The notes: generated by a model from the letters alone, not told the origin. DNA of 64,000 nucleotides from Bacteroidota bacterium (GCA_023397505.1 JAEWUC010000001.1:62001-126000), one strand, 5' to 3'. Positions 34,381 to 43,953 are shown, counted from the stretch's first letter. Numbers and translations: made by a program.

Positions 34381-37300
34381 GTGAAAAATCTATTTTCTGC
34401 AATAAAGCTTTTATTTTTATTTGCATGTATAACAACAGCTCAAACAATATATTATGTTGATGCTTTACAGTCCAACGATGACGGGGACGGGCTTAGCTGG
34501 GCTACAGCAAAAAAAACAATTCAATCCGGTTTGGATATTGCAAATAACGGGGACGTTATATATGTGGCTTCAGGTACCTATGATGAAGCCATAGATATTA
34601 ATAAAAGAGTATCGTTAATCGGTGCAGGAAGCGGTGCTTCCGGTACTATTTTGCAGAGTAGTAGTCCTCCCGTAGTTACCGGCGTTACTTACGGTTCCGG
34701 ATACAAACCCTACGTTGAAATAAGTGCATCGGGAGTAAGCGGCGAACCTGTTTTTTTAAAAGATTTATTAATACAAACCCGCCAGGATATTTTAGGCGAG
34801 GCATATCCGCTTACCGGTATTCTTTTCGATCCGGCTGCAACAATTTCTTATGTGGAACTTGATAATGTGCGGATTATCGGAACTACATCCAACAATGCTG
34901 TTGAAAGGGGAATAACTGTAGATGCCGGTACTACCTTAAATAATTTTGTAGTGAGAAACTGTGAGTTCAGCAATATGGCTTACGGTATAATAATTTATAA
35001 TAATGATATAAGTCCGACTACCGCGCAGAACATAGAGATTAGCAATTCTACTTTTAATAATAATTCAATAAAGGGATTCTATACTGAGAGACTATCTAAC
35101 TCTACTTTTAGTAATCTAACAGTAACCAATAATGGTGATCCGGATAGATCACCGGTATGGGCTGATAATAACAATGCAGGTATAGATATAAACTTATCAT
35201 TCGGCACTTACTCAAATCTTACATTTGATAATCTTTCAATAACAAATAACGGTATCGGATCATCAAACGGTGCGGGTTTAACTATAAAAGCCCGCGATGA
35301 TAAATCGCCCACCGCAACCTTGAGCGGAGTTACAATTACAAATTGTTTTATTAACAACAATACTAACGATATTGGTTTTGGTGAACCGGGTAAGAACAAT
35401 ATAGGACCGTCAAACATAACTGTAAACGGCAGTTCATTAACCGGCAACGCAACGTACGCTGTCTGGGATGAGAGAGGAAACACTGCAGATATTATAAATG
35501 CAGCCGGAAACTGGTGGGGAACCGTTGATGCATCAGTTATCTCATTACGAACAACCGGTTCTGTTGATTACTCTCCCTGGCTCGGCAACAACTATCTGAA
35601 TGATTCTCATTCATCTCCGTGGATATGGTATGTAAACAGTTCAAATAGTTCGACAATCCAGGAGGGTATCAATGCTTCTATTACTGGTGACATAATTAAT
35701 GTATCGCCGGGATCATACAACGAAAATGTGAATATCAATAAAGCTGTAACGTTGAAGTCGTTGGATGCAAATAATAAAGCCATAATAACCGGAGTAGGTA
35801 CCCGTACTACTATCACTTCATCCGGCGTAACATTACAAGATATTGTTTATGACTTAATAGGCGATACATCCACTGACGGAGTAATTTTAATCGACCGTGG
35901 CGGGACATGGCCAGCATTCACAATACAGCACAGCAATATTACATTATCCGGGGTGGAGATAACCGGCGGGCGCAGAGCTTTATATGCAACGGTAAATAAT
36001 GCAACAATCGATAACTGCAAATTCATAAATCAACATAGAGACGCTTTATTCTTCAATGCAGTTTCAGGTACTACTACTATCAGCAACAATTACTTCAGCG
36101 GTGCGGATGCAAACAAAGCTATAATTTTTGAAAATTTCAGCAGCGGCGATCCTTCGACAAGCGGAACAATAATAATTAACGGAAATGATGTTGAGGGGAA
36201 ACGAAACTTTATGGTTTACAATCAGTGGCAATCAATTACCGATAAAGTTTATTTGCAAATCGAAAATAATAGTATTGCGCCATTTGGAACGGCAATTTCG
36301 CTTTACGATCCCCGTAAAAGTGTTCCAGCATTTGATCCCGCAAATTTTGATAAAATAAACTCGGTAAGCATAAGAACAAATAGATTTACATTGAGCGGTA
36401 CACAACTTGGAGTTGAAAGTCCCGCTGAAATTGTTGAAAGAATTTCAGCACGACGGAATTGGTGGGGAAGCACCGAAGGATCGAAGAGTGCTGTAACCGA
36501 CGGTGTAATATCAATTCCATGGTGCCTCGATTCAAATTGTTCAAGTATTAGTTCAATTCAAGTGAATTCAAAAGATTCAATTCAAACAGCAATCAACACG
36601 GCAGAAGACGGCGATACAGTTAAAATAGCAGTATTAGAAATACCCGAAAAGCTAAATGTTGATAAAGATATAACTCTGGAATTTGATGAACCGCCGGTAA
36701 TTGACTCGTTGGAAGTTAATAATAGTAATTTAACTATTGCTTCCGATATTACACTTTCCAGCGGCTTAAATCTTAATAACGGTAACATAATTGTAAAAAG
36801 TGATAACAAAATAATTTTAGATACTACAGCAACAAATCCAATTGAAACATCAAGTGCTAAAATAATCGGAACAGTTGAAATCAAACCGAGAAATGTGGGA
36901 ACCGGAGAAATTGATATTCTGGGATTGGTAATTCAACCGGGTACGGACGACTTGGGCAAAGTAAGTATTGTAAGAGTATCTGGCGACGATGGTACTGTGA
37001 GTTCCGGCGGCAATTCCGGTATTAATATGAAATGGCAAATAGAAGCGGATAATCAACCAGCGAACGGAAGAACCGTTACATTTACATGGCTACCCGATTT
37101 TGATAACGGCGTAGATCCAACCAGCATAATTATTTATAGAAATACAGGTTCCGGCTGGGTTCAATATGCAGGACCTCTAAATGCCTCCGGTAATCCAAGA
37201 CAGGTTACCGTAGATATATCGGGTTTTTCAACCTGGACAATCGGCGATTCAGGTAGTCCTTTTACTGTAGTTAACGGCGCACCTGTTATTGCATCGATTG

Positions 37301-38982
37301 AAGGATCAGCCCTTAGTTATTCCGAAGGTGAGCCGGCTAAACAGATTACCGGAACAATTACTGTAACAGATGTAGACGATACCGAAATGGAGAGCGCTGT
37401 TATTCAAATAGCAGGTAATTACATTTCCGGTGAAGACGTACTAAACTTTACAAATCAAAACGGGATTACCGGAAATTGGAACAGCGGCACAGGCACGCTA
37501 ACGTTGGTTGGAAGTTCATCGAAAGCAAATTACCAAACAGCAATTCGCGATATAAAATATGTTAACAATAACAGTAGTCCCAATGCAGTCCCGCGAACCA
37601 TTCAGTTTACGGTAAACGATGGAGAGGATAATAGTAATACTGTTACAAGACAGATAAACGTTGCCTCAATTAATAATGCACCCGTTCTTACATCAATAGA
37701 AGGAACTGTATTACACTATGAGGAAAATGAATCGGCAAAGGTAATAACAAGTTCAGTTAATATATCGGATGCTGATGATGCAAATATGGAAAACGCTTTA
37801 ATAAATATAACCGGTAATTATAATTCAGATGAAGACCTGCTGATTTTTGAAAACCAAAACGGTATAACGGGAAGTTGGGACAGCGGGACGGGCACTCTAA
37901 CGTTGAGCGGAAATTCATCAATAATAAATTATCAAACTGCTCTTCGGACTATAAAATATTCAAACACTAGTAATAATCCTAATACTGCTAGACGGACGTT
38001 AAGCATTACGATTAACGACGGCGAAACAAACAGTAATACGGCAACAAGAGAAATAAGTATTACCTCTATTGATGATCCGCCGGTTATTAGTTTTCAACAA
38101 AGACCTGCCGATATCAATGAGGATGAATCGATAATTATCCCGTTTAGTGAAATATACCCGTTTATATCCGATCTGGATAATGATATCTCAACTTTAGAAA
38201 TCAGTTTTGAATACATTGGTGAGAACCTTAGCATTGACGTACTCGCCGATACGTTATTAAGTATCGAACCGAAAAGCAACTGGTTCGGTTTGGATGCAAT
38301 AACAGTAATTGTATCGGACGGTAATTCATCTACCAGTGCTTCGTTTGCAGTAAATGTATTATCCGTAAACGATCTGCCTTCATTTATTACTTTAAACCCG
38401 GATTCGCTGACGATTCAAAGTGGCCAAGGTATTGCACTTGATGTGTTTAATATTATCAGCGATGAAGAAACTCCCGATAGCTTGATGGTATTTAAATTTA
38501 TTTCCGGTAATGATTCGTTACTGTACGATTATAATTCCAAAAACGGGGTTCTGAATATTTATACAGAAAAAGATTATATGGGCAAAACGGAAATAAAAAT
38601 TATAGCGACTGATACCGACGGCGGCAGTGCTGAGATAATAGTTTATATAAATGTTGAAGGGAAAATTACAGGCATAGAATCTTTATCCGGTCAAATCCCT
38701 AAGGATTATGAGATATACCAAAACTATCCGAATCCATTTAACCCGACTACAATTATTAGATACGGATTACCGGAGGAAAGCATAGTTGCTGTGAAAATAT
38801 TCAATGTTTTAGGTGAGGAAGTTCGCACTTTATTTGAGGGAATTAAAAAAGCCGGGTACTATCAAGAATCCTTTAACGGCAGCAGGCTTGCTTCGGGAAT
38901 TTACTTATATACAATCAGTGCCGAATCGACCGTAAGCAATAAAAAGTTTTTACAGGTAAGGAAGATGCTGTTAATAAAGTAA
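34381..38982 (+). CDS. Giant secreted beta-helix protein with cadherin-like repeats and T9SS sorting domain
   Basis: About 1530 residues. I favour the GTG at 34381, which begins directly with a signal peptide (KNLFSAIKLLFLFACITTA); a TTG at 34363 would add six residues. Domains (numbered from that TTG): a right-handed parallel beta-helix (about 30-740; opening YYVDALQSNDDGDGLSWA, with many 'I.NN.F.N' rungs), two near-identical 133-residue cadherin-like repeats (972-1104 and 1105-1237), a third cadherin-like domain (to about 1340) and a further Ig-like domain. A type-A T9SS sorting domain closes the protein (YPNPFNPTT near 1457, FNVLGEEV, ASGIYLY). It is exported and surface attached; a pectate-lyase-like or adhesive function is possible, but no active site was identified. 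Confidence 0.82.
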   Translation: MKNLFSAIKLLFLFACITTAQTIYYVDALQSNDDGDGLSWATAKKTIQSGLDIANNGDVIYVASGTYDEAIDINKRVSLIGAGSGASGTILQSSSPPVVTGVTYGSGYKPYVEISASGVSGEPVFLKDLLIQTRQDILGEAYPLTGILFDPAATISYVELDNVRIIGTTSNNAVERGITVDAGTTLNNFVVRNCEFSNMAYGIIIYNNDISPTTAQNIEISNSTFNNNSIKGFYTERLSNSTFSNLTVTNNGDPDRSPVWADNNNAGIDINLSFGTYSNLTFDNLSITNNGIGSSNGAGLTIKARDDKSPTATLSGVTITNCFINNNTNDIGFGEPGKNNIGPSNITVNGSSLTGNATYAVWDERGNTADIINAAGNWWGTVDASVISLRTTGSVDYSPWLGNNYLNDSHSSPWIWYVNSSNSSTIQEGINASITGDIINVSPGSYNENVNINKAVTLKSLDANNKAIITGVGTRTTITSSGVTLQDIVYDLIGDTSTDGVILIDRGGTWPAFTIQHSNITLSGVEITGGRRALYATVNNATIDNCKFINQHRDALFFNAVSGTTTISNNYFSGADANKAIIFENFSSGDPSTSGTIIINGNDVEGKRNFMVYNQWQSITDKVYLQIENNSIAPFGTAISLYDPRKSVPAFDPANFDKINSVSIRTNRFTLSGTQLGVESPAEIVERISARRNWWGSTEGSKSAVTDGVISIPWCLDSNCSSISSIQVNSKDSIQTAINTAEDGDTVKIAVLEIPEKLNVDKDITLEFDEPPVIDSLEVNNSNLTIASDITLSSGLNLNNGNIIVKSDNKIILDTTATNPIETSSAKIIGTVEIKPRNVGTGEIDILGLVIQPGTDDLGKVSIVRVSGDDGTVSSGGNSGINMKWQIEADNQPANGRTVTFTWLPDFDNGVDPTSIIIYRNTGSGWVQYAGPLNASGNPRQVTVDISGFSTWTIGDSGSPFTVVNGAPVIASIEGSALSYSEGEPAKQITGTITVTDVDDTEMESAVIQIAGNYISGEDVLNFTNQNGITGNWNSGTGTLTLVGSSSKANYQTAIRDIKYVNNNSSPNAVPRTIQFTVNDGEDNSNTVTRQINVASINNAPVLTSIEGTVLHYEENESAKVITSSVNISDADDANMENALINITGNYNSDEDLLIFENQNGITGSWDSGTGTLTLSGNSSIINYQTALRTIKYSNTSNNPNTARRTLSITINDGETNSNTATREISITSIDDPPVISFQQRPADINEDESIIIPFSEIYPFISDLDNDISTLEISFEYIGENLSIDVLADTLLSIEPKSNWFGLDAITVIVSDGNSSTSASFAVNVLSVNDLPSFITLNPDSLTIQSGQGIALDVFNIISDEETPDSLMVFKFISGNDSLLYDYNSKNGVLNIYTEKDYMGKTEIKIIATDTDGGSAEIIVYINVEGKITGIESLSGQIPKDYEIYQNYPNPFNPTTIIRYGLPEESIVAVKIFNVLGEEVRTLFEGIKKAGYYQESFNGSRLASGIYLYTISAESTVSNKKFLQVRKMLLIK
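37276..38073 (+). repeat. Tandem 399-nt coding repeat (two units)
   Basis: Two adjacent units of 399 bases encode 133-residue cadherin-like domains that start with 'N[GN]AP' and share QNGITG, SGTGTLTL and NYQTA[IL]R. Matching Ala codons lie at 37279 and 37678. Codon-level differences show they are not very recent copies. Confidence 0.8.
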
Positions 38983-39151
38983 TTGATGAAGTTAACATGT
39001 TTTGTGTATTAAAAATAAAAAAGAGAAGCTGTTGTCCAAAGGGCTCCTCGGAAAAACAGTTCGGAAATATCGGTTTGTCTTCATTAGCCCAGGGATTAAT
39101 GCGTGCGCTAATATTCGATATAAATCTTGTATAATAGTTAGAGCTGTAATT

Positions 39152-39180
39152 GATCTTGAAGGTTAAAAACCTTCAAGGTC
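39152..39180. terminator. Hairpin downstream of the beta-helix gene
   Basis: A 13-bp stem with one G-T pair (GATCTTGAAGGTT with AACCTTCAAGGTC) around an AAA loop. There is no T-run, so a terminator is only possible; it could also be a repeat-type palindrome at the edge of the inserted segment. Confidence 0.4.
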
Positions 39181-39189
39181 GATTCAGAA

Positions 39190-39300
39190 TTATAATATTA
39201 AATTCGAGAGTGAAATCACGTTTGGATTATTCTTGATCGATTCAACAAGTATTGCGGGTGTTGGCGGAGCTTTTAATTTCAGTGTACAGCATGCAACCAC
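39190..39300 (-). pseudogene. Truncated serA-like 3' end (last ~36 codons)
   Basis: Read on the minus strand, this segment encodes VACCTLKLKAPPTP followed by about 20 more residues and a stop complement at 39190-39192. The genuine SerA ends VACCTMNLKLPATP and then matches at NN.NV, with the stop at nearly the same distance. Frame and spacing are kept with about 45% identity. Further into the gene the reading frame is lost and the DNA changes to the MqnA-like remnant. It is a detached C-terminal fragment without a start. Confidence 0.75.
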
Positions 39301-39305
39301 TCACC

Positions 39306-39530
39306 TTCGAAGATAATATTTCCGGTATATTATCTAAACTTAATTATGGGCAACAGGTTAATGATTTTTTTATTGAAAACATCGGTTCTGTGTATTTTGA
39401 AATGACACAGAATGAAGTTAACGCTCTAAATGAATTAATTAAGTTGGTTTATTATCACGGGATTATTGAAGATATATTTGATCTGAAATTAGTTTTAAAA
39501 AAAGTCCCCCGCTTAGAAACAGAGGACTGA
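39306..39530 (+). pseudogene. Truncated copy of the MqnA-like gene 3' end
   Basis: Encodes about 60 residues matching the C-terminus of the 33125-33883 protein (SKLNYGQQVNDFF against SKLQYGDEINNFV, then ENIGSVYFEMTQNEV identical in both). Forty-four bases are identical (39381-39424 with 33767-33810). The upstream three quarters of the gene are missing. The open frame that covers it continues only through antisense serA-like remnant, so it is unlikely to be a real gene. The tail after DIFD diverges and ends in a new stop. Confidence 0.8.
39497..39528 (-). terminator. Rho-independent terminator of the add-hutU-serA operon
   Basis: On the minus strand AGTCCTC (39528-39522) pairs with GGGGACT (39509-39503), 7 bp with one T-G pair and a 12-base loop, followed by six Ts (39502-39497). 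It begins 12 bases after the serA stop codon and lies inside the duplicated remnant. Confidence 0.75.
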
Positions 39531-39540
39531 AGTAAACAAA

Positions 39541-40725
39541 TTAAATTTGATTGTGTGAATAGAAAAGTACGTTTTTATTATTGCCGATTCTTTCAAGCAT
39601 TTCAGGGGTTGCGGGAAGTTTCAAATTCATTGTGCAGCAAGCAACAAGCCCGTTATCAAATATTACATTTTGAACGTCTTCAATATTTATGTCGCCTTCT
39701 TTCAATAATTCAAATACAGAAAAAAGAACTCCCGGTTTGTTGTAATGTTTAACTATTAGTTGGTAATGAGCGCTTGAAACTTTAGCTTTATTGACCCAGT
39801 GTAAAATTCCGCCGCAGTTTTTGTAGCTCAAAATTATTTTTATAGTTTCTTCGGCAACGGCATCCTGCGCTTGTTCGGTCGATGCACCTATGTGGTGCGT
39901 AACATATACATTTTCCAATTCTTGCAGTTTTGAAGAAACCGGTCCTGCTTTATCTTCGGGTTCACCGGAAAATACATCGAGACCTACTTTTAAATTCTTT
40001 TCTTTGACAGCTTTAATTAATGCTTCTTCGTTAATTACACCTGCACGTGAAGTATTAATTAAAATTGCGCCTTTTTTTATTAATCCGAACATTTTATCAT
40101 CAAATAAATTTTTTGTATCGGGTGTTTGAGGAAGATGTATTGATATCACATCGGCGATGGGTAAAACTTTTTCAAAATCTGTAAAAACAATAACGCCTTC
40201 GTCATCAATCGGGGCAATATCTTTTGCATAAATATGCATACCGAGAGAGTGGGCTCTTTTGGCTACTTCTTTGCCGATTGCGCCGTATCCAACAATCGCT
40301 AAAGTCTTTCCGAAAAATCCTTGGGCTTTAGAATATTCGCCTTTGTTCCATTTGCCTGCGCGGAAATCAATTACATTGTGTGCTATTCTTCTATCGAGAG
40401 ATATCATCAAACCGATAGCAAGTTCTGCGACAGCAATTGAGTTTTTACCGGGACAATTAGCAACGAAAATTCCTTTCTTGTTTGCGGCTGCAATATTAAT
40501 ATTATTTACACCGCTGCCTGCTCGGACAATTAAATCTAATTTTTCGGATTTCTCAATTGTTTCAGCCGATACAATTGTAGAACGAACTACCAAACAATCA
40601 ACATCTTTTACTGCTTCAGGTAAGTCATTTTCGCCAAGCTTAGGATTGTAAATCACTTCAATGCCGGAACTCTTTAATTTTTCAATATGATTTTCCGGAA
40701 ATTTGTCTGCTATTAATACTTTCAT
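39541..40725 (-). CDS. serA: D-3-phosphoglycerate dehydrogenase
   Basis: First enzyme of serine synthesis, oxidising 3-phosphoglycerate with NAD. 394 residues: substrate-binding half, Rossmann half with GYGAIGKEVAKRA near 147, the catalytic region with NTSRAGVINEEAL near 223, and the catalytic His in THHIGASTEQAQ near 277. A C-terminal ACT-type domain (about 320-394; KHYNKPGVLFSVFELL) probably gives serine feedback. Last gene of a minus-strand operon, 13 bp behind hutU, with a terminator 12 bases after the stop. A degraded second copy of its 3' end lies just beyond. Confidence 0.93.
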   Translation of the reverse strand: MKVLIADKFPENHIEKLKSSGIEVIYNPKLGENDLPEAVKDVDCLVVRSTIVSAETIEKSEKLDLIVRAGSGVNNINIAAANKKGIFVANCPGKNSIAVAELAIGLMISLDRRIAHNVIDFRAGKWNKGEYSKAQGFFGKTLAIVGYGAIGKEVAKRAHSLGMHIYAKDIAPIDDEGVIVFTDFEKVLPIADVISIHLPQTPDTKNLFDDKMFGLIKKGAILINTSRAGVINEEALIKAVKEKNLKVGLDVFSGEPEDKAGPVSSKLQELENVYVTHHIGASTEQAQDAVAEETIKIILSYKNCGGILHWVNKAKVSSAHYQLIVKHYNKPGVLFSVFELLKEGDINIEDVQNVIFDNGLVACCTMNLKLPATPEMLERIGNNKNVLFYSHNQI

Positions 40726-40738
40726 TTTAATTCTCCTT

Positions 40739-42391
40739 TTATTTCATCATTGGAATTTTGATTCCAAATGTTTTTGCATTCTCAATAGCTTTATCATAAC
40801 CTGCATCGGCATGCCGCACGATTCCCATTCCGGGATCATAAGTTAAAACTCTCTCCAATCTTTCTTCGGCCTCCTTGGTGCCGTCTGCAACTACAACCAT
40901 TCCCGCGTGAATAGATTTACCAATACCCACGCCGCCGCCGTGGTGAACAGAAACCCAGCTTGCGCCGCCAATTGCATTCAACAATGCATTTAAAATCGGC
41001 CAGTCGGCAATTGCGTCGCTTCCGTCTTTCATGCCTTCCGTTTCGCGGTTTGGTGAAGCTACCGATCCGCAATCAAGATGATCTCTTCCAATAACAATCG
41101 GCGCACTAACTTTTTTATCAGTTACTAACTTGTTGAAAATCTTTCCCAATTTAGCGCGTTCGCCGTAACCGAGCCAGCAAATACGTGCAGGCAATCCTTG
41201 AAAATGGACCTTCTTTTGCGCCATTTCAATCCAGCGTTTTAGCGGTTCGTTTTCCGGAAAGGTTTCTAAAACGGCTTGGTCTGTTACAAAAATATCTTTT
41301 GGATCGCCGGATAATGCAGCCCATCTAAAAGGACCTTTGCCGTCGCAGAAAAGCGGACGAATATATTCGGGAACAAATCCGGGAATATCGAAAGCATTTT
41401 CAACGCCGTTTTCTTTCGCTTCTCCGCGAATATTGTTTCCGTAATCGAAAGCAATTGAACCTCGTTTCTGAAACTCAAGCATAGCTTTTAAATGCTCAAC
41501 GATTGTTACTTTAGATAATTCAATATATTTCTTCGGATCTCTTTGTCTAAGTTTGAGTGCATCTTCAAAACTCATTCCCATTGGCACATAACCGTTTAAA
41601 GTATCATGTGCGGAAGTTTGATCTGTGATAATATCAGGAATGATATTTCTTTCCAAAATTTTAGGAAGAATCTCGCCGGCGTTTCCAACCAAACCTACTG
41701 ATAATGCTTTTTTATTTTCCTTTGCATCGAGAACCATTAACAAAGCTTTATCAAGGTTGTCCGTAATTAAATCAATGTATCCGGTGTCAATTCTTTTTTG
41801 AATTCTCGAACGATCGACATCGATTCCAAGAAAAGCAGCGCCGTTCATTGTTGCTGCCAAAGGTTGAGCGCCGCCCATTCCGCCGATTCCTGAAGTCAAT
41901 AAAAATTTTCCGTTCAATGATCCGTTAAAATGTTTTCGTGCGCATTCTGCAAAAGTTTCGTAAGTGCCTTGAAGAATTCCCTGAGTGCCGATATAAATCC
42001 AACTTCCCGCAGTCATTTGTCCATACATAGTTAAACCGAGCGCATCGAGCCGGCGGAATTCATCCCATGTTGCCCAATCCGGTACAAGCATCGAATTTGA
42101 AATTATTACTCGCGGTGCATTTTCATGCGTTTTAAAAATTGCTACCGGTTTTCCGGATTGAACTAAAAGAGTTTCATCGTTTTCCAAATTTTTAAGCGAT
42201 GAAACAATTGCATCAAACGATTCCCAGTTTCTTGCGGCTTTCCCGTATCCGCCGTAAACAATTAAATCTTCGGGGCGTTCGGCAACTTCAGGGTCAAGGT
42301 TGTTCATCAGCATTCTCATAGCCGCTTCTTGAATCCAACCTTTACATACAATTTTATTGCCTGTTGGCGACTTTATAATTTTTTGTGCCAT
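40739..42391 (-). CDS. hutU: Urocanate hydratase
   Basis: Converts urocanate to imidazolonepropionate in histidine degradation, using tightly bound NAD as electrophile. 550 residues, standard for the family. Conserved runs include YGGYGKAARNW near 47, GSWIYIGTQGI near 129, SGIGGMGGAQPLA near 167, YVPMGMSFEDAL near 270, and the C-terminal SVHHGGGVGIGKS near 493. No hutH, hutI or hutG is in the window, so the rest of the pathway is elsewhere. It lies between a small unknown gene (5 bp) and serA (13 bp). Confidence 0.97.
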   Translation of the reverse strand: MAQKIIKSPTGNKIVCKGWIQEAAMRMLMNNLDPEVAERPEDLIVYGGYGKAARNWESFDAIVSSLKNLENDETLLVQSGKPVAIFKTHENAPRVIISNSMLVPDWATWDEFRRLDALGLTMYGQMTAGSWIYIGTQGILQGTYETFAECARKHFNGSLNGKFLLTSGIGGMGGAQPLAATMNGAAFLGIDVDRSRIQKRIDTGYIDLITDNLDKALLMVLDAKENKKALSVGLVGNAGEILPKILERNIIPDIITDQTSAHDTLNGYVPMGMSFEDALKLRQRDPKKYIELSKVTIVEHLKAMLEFQKRGSIAFDYGNNIRGEAKENGVENAFDIPGFVPEYIRPLFCDGKGPFRWAALSGDPKDIFVTDQAVLETFPENEPLKRWIEMAQKKVHFQGLPARICWLGYGERAKLGKIFNKLVTDKKVSAPIVIGRDHLDCGSVASPNRETEGMKDGSDAIADWPILNALLNAIGGASWVSVHHGGGVGIGKSIHAGMVVVADGTKEAEERLERVLTYDPGMGIVRHADAGYDKAIENAKTFGIKIPMMK

Positions 42392-42396
42392 AATTA

Positions 42397-42735
42397 TTAG
42401 TCGGTAAATTGGTTTTGCAGTATGTTTTCGTATTGGCTTTGAACAGATTTATATAGCCAGCGCTTGATAAATCCTGCTTTTTTCAACTGCTTTTTAAGGT
42501 GTTCGGAATTTTCTTTTAAACGGAAAACGAGTTTTGTTTTCTCATCTTTAGTGAATTTTACTTCGTCTGCAGACTCGTTTAATTTGTCGATGATTGAATT
42601 GAATGTCCGAACGTCTGTAGCAAACCTTTCGTCTGAAGTCATTTGTTTTAATATGGTTTTACAAAAACTAATTAATAATTTTTTTTCGTTTTTGTCGAAA
42701 GTGTAATTGTAATTTTTGAATAACGGTTTTGCCAT
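42397..42735 (-). CDS. Small conserved-looking protein of unknown function
   Basis: 112 residues, highly charged and helical, with no signal peptide or membrane segment. I recognise no family. It is predicted to be an all-alpha cytoplasmic protein (ISFCKTILKQMTSDERF, FRLKENSEHLKKQL). It sits with 7-bp and 5-bp gaps between add and hutU, so it is cotranscribed and probably real, but context gives no clear function. Confidence 0.6.
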   Translation of the reverse strand: MAKPLFKNYNYTFDKNEKKLLISFCKTILKQMTSDERFATDVRTFNSIIDKLNESADEVKFTKDEKTKLVFRLKENSEHLKKQLKKAGFIKRWLYKSVQSQYENILQNQFTD

Positions 42736-42742
42736 AGATGAA

Positions 42743-43837
42743 TTATACCTTTAGTGATAGAAGTTTTTCCCGCATATTTTGAAAGCCGGGTTTAATAACA
42801 TTATATATGTAATGTAATCTTTCATTATAAGGAATGAAAGAAGATTTCATTGCGTTGATATTTAGTTTTTCAATATCGTCAAAATTAATTCCGAACAACT
42901 CACTTGCGAGTGTGTATTCTTTTGTTAAAGTTGTATCACTCATCAATCGGTCGTCGGTGTTTAAAAATACTCTGAATTTAGCTTTGTACAATTTTATAAA
43001 CGGGTGATTTTCAATTTTATCGATTGCGCCCGTGTGAACATTACTTAACAAATTAATTTCGAGCGGAAGTCGTGTATCGAGAATGTATTGTGCTAAATCA
43101 CCCATAGCTACAACATTTCCATCATTATCAAAAACTATATCTTCAATTAATCTTGTTGCGTGACCAATACGGTGTGCGCCGCAAATTTGAATTGCCTGCC
43201 AAATAGATTCTTTGCCGAAAGCTTCTCCCGCATGAATTGTTATATTAAAGTTTTTTTGTTTAATGTATTGAAATGCTTCGATATGTTTTTTAGGAGGGTA
43301 ACCGCCTTCTTCTCCCGCAAGATCGAAACCGACAACGCCGCTGTTTCTAAAACTTACAGCTAATTCCGCCATTTCAAGAGTATGTGAATTTTTCATATTG
43401 CGCATTCCGCAAATGATCAAACCAAAACCAACTCCAAAATCACGCTTACCCTTTTCTAATCCATCTAAAACGGCATTCATAACATCTTCCAAGTACAAAC
43501 CTTTTTGAGCATGAAAAACCGGTGCAAAACGCGTTTCAACATAACAAACGCCGTCTTTTTTCATATCCTCCATCATTTCATAAGCCGTTCGTGTGAGACC
43601 TTCCTTTGTTTGCATTACAGCGCATGTGTGTTCAAAACCCTGAAGATATTCTACAAGATTTCCCTTGTTCGCACCGCGGTGAAACCATTCGCCAAGTTCT
43701 CCTGCATCGGTGGTTGGTAGTTTATTGTATTTAATTTCTTTTGCCAACTCGATGATTGTTTGCGGTCTCAATCCGCCGTCTAAATGATCATGAAGCATCA
43801 CTTTCGGCACGTTTCTAATTACTTCTTCCGTTTTCAT
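42743..43837 (-). CDS. add: Adenosine deaminase
   Basis: Deaminates adenosine to inosine with a bound zinc. I choose the ATG at 43837, preceded by AAAGG at suitable distance; the upstream TTG extension lacks support. About 364 residues. Zinc and catalytic motifs are present: HDHLDGGLRP near 15, HAGEAFG near 205, HRIGHATRL near 224 and NTDDRLM near 288. The usual 'HVHLDGs' and 'NTDDP' are slightly altered, so another purine-type deaminase of the family is possible. First gene of the add-unknown-hutU-serA operon. Confidence 0.88.
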   Translation of the reverse strand: MKTEEVIRNVPKVMLHDHLDGGLRPQTIIELAKEIKYNKLPTTDAGELGEWFHRGANKGNLVEYLQGFEHTCAVMQTKEGLTRTAYEMMEDMKKDGVCYVETRFAPVFHAQKGLYLEDVMNAVLDGLEKGKRDFGVGFGLIICGMRNMKNSHTLEMAELAVSFRNSGVVGFDLAGEEGGYPPKKHIEAFQYIKQKNFNITIHAGEAFGKESIWQAIQICGAHRIGHATRLIEDIVFDNDGNVVAMGDLAQYILDTRLPLEINLLSNVHTGAIDKIENHPFIKLYKAKFRVFLNTDDRLMSDTTLTKEYTLASELFGINFDDIEKLNINAMKSSFIPYNERLHYIYNVIKPGFQNMREKLLSLKV

Positions 43838-43953
43838 TATTATTCCTTTTGGGTTCAAAAATATCCTTTTAACCCTCTAAAATCAATTTAAAGGTTGAAT
43901 GCATTTATTGAGTATGGATCTGTATTAAACTCATATTATTAACATATTTCACC

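Larger units (their letters stand above)
38983..39540. other. Non-coding stretch with gene remnants
   Basis: About 560 bases between the beta-helix gene and serA. From left to right: no recognisable feature to about 39150; a strong hairpin (39152-39180); a truncated second serA 3' end on the minus strand (39190-39300); a truncated copy of the MqnA-like 3' end on the plus strand (39306-39530); and the terminator of the serA operon embedded in the latter. Confidence 0.7.

Noticed and set aside
39252..39530. 92-codon frame that looks like a small gene
   Set aside because: Its first part is antisense to the serA-like remnant and its second part is the truncated MqnA-like end. The frame is a chance fusion, so I annotate pseudogene pieces.
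40259..40651. 130-codon plus-strand frame over serA
   Set aside because: Antisense shadow of a conserved enzyme.
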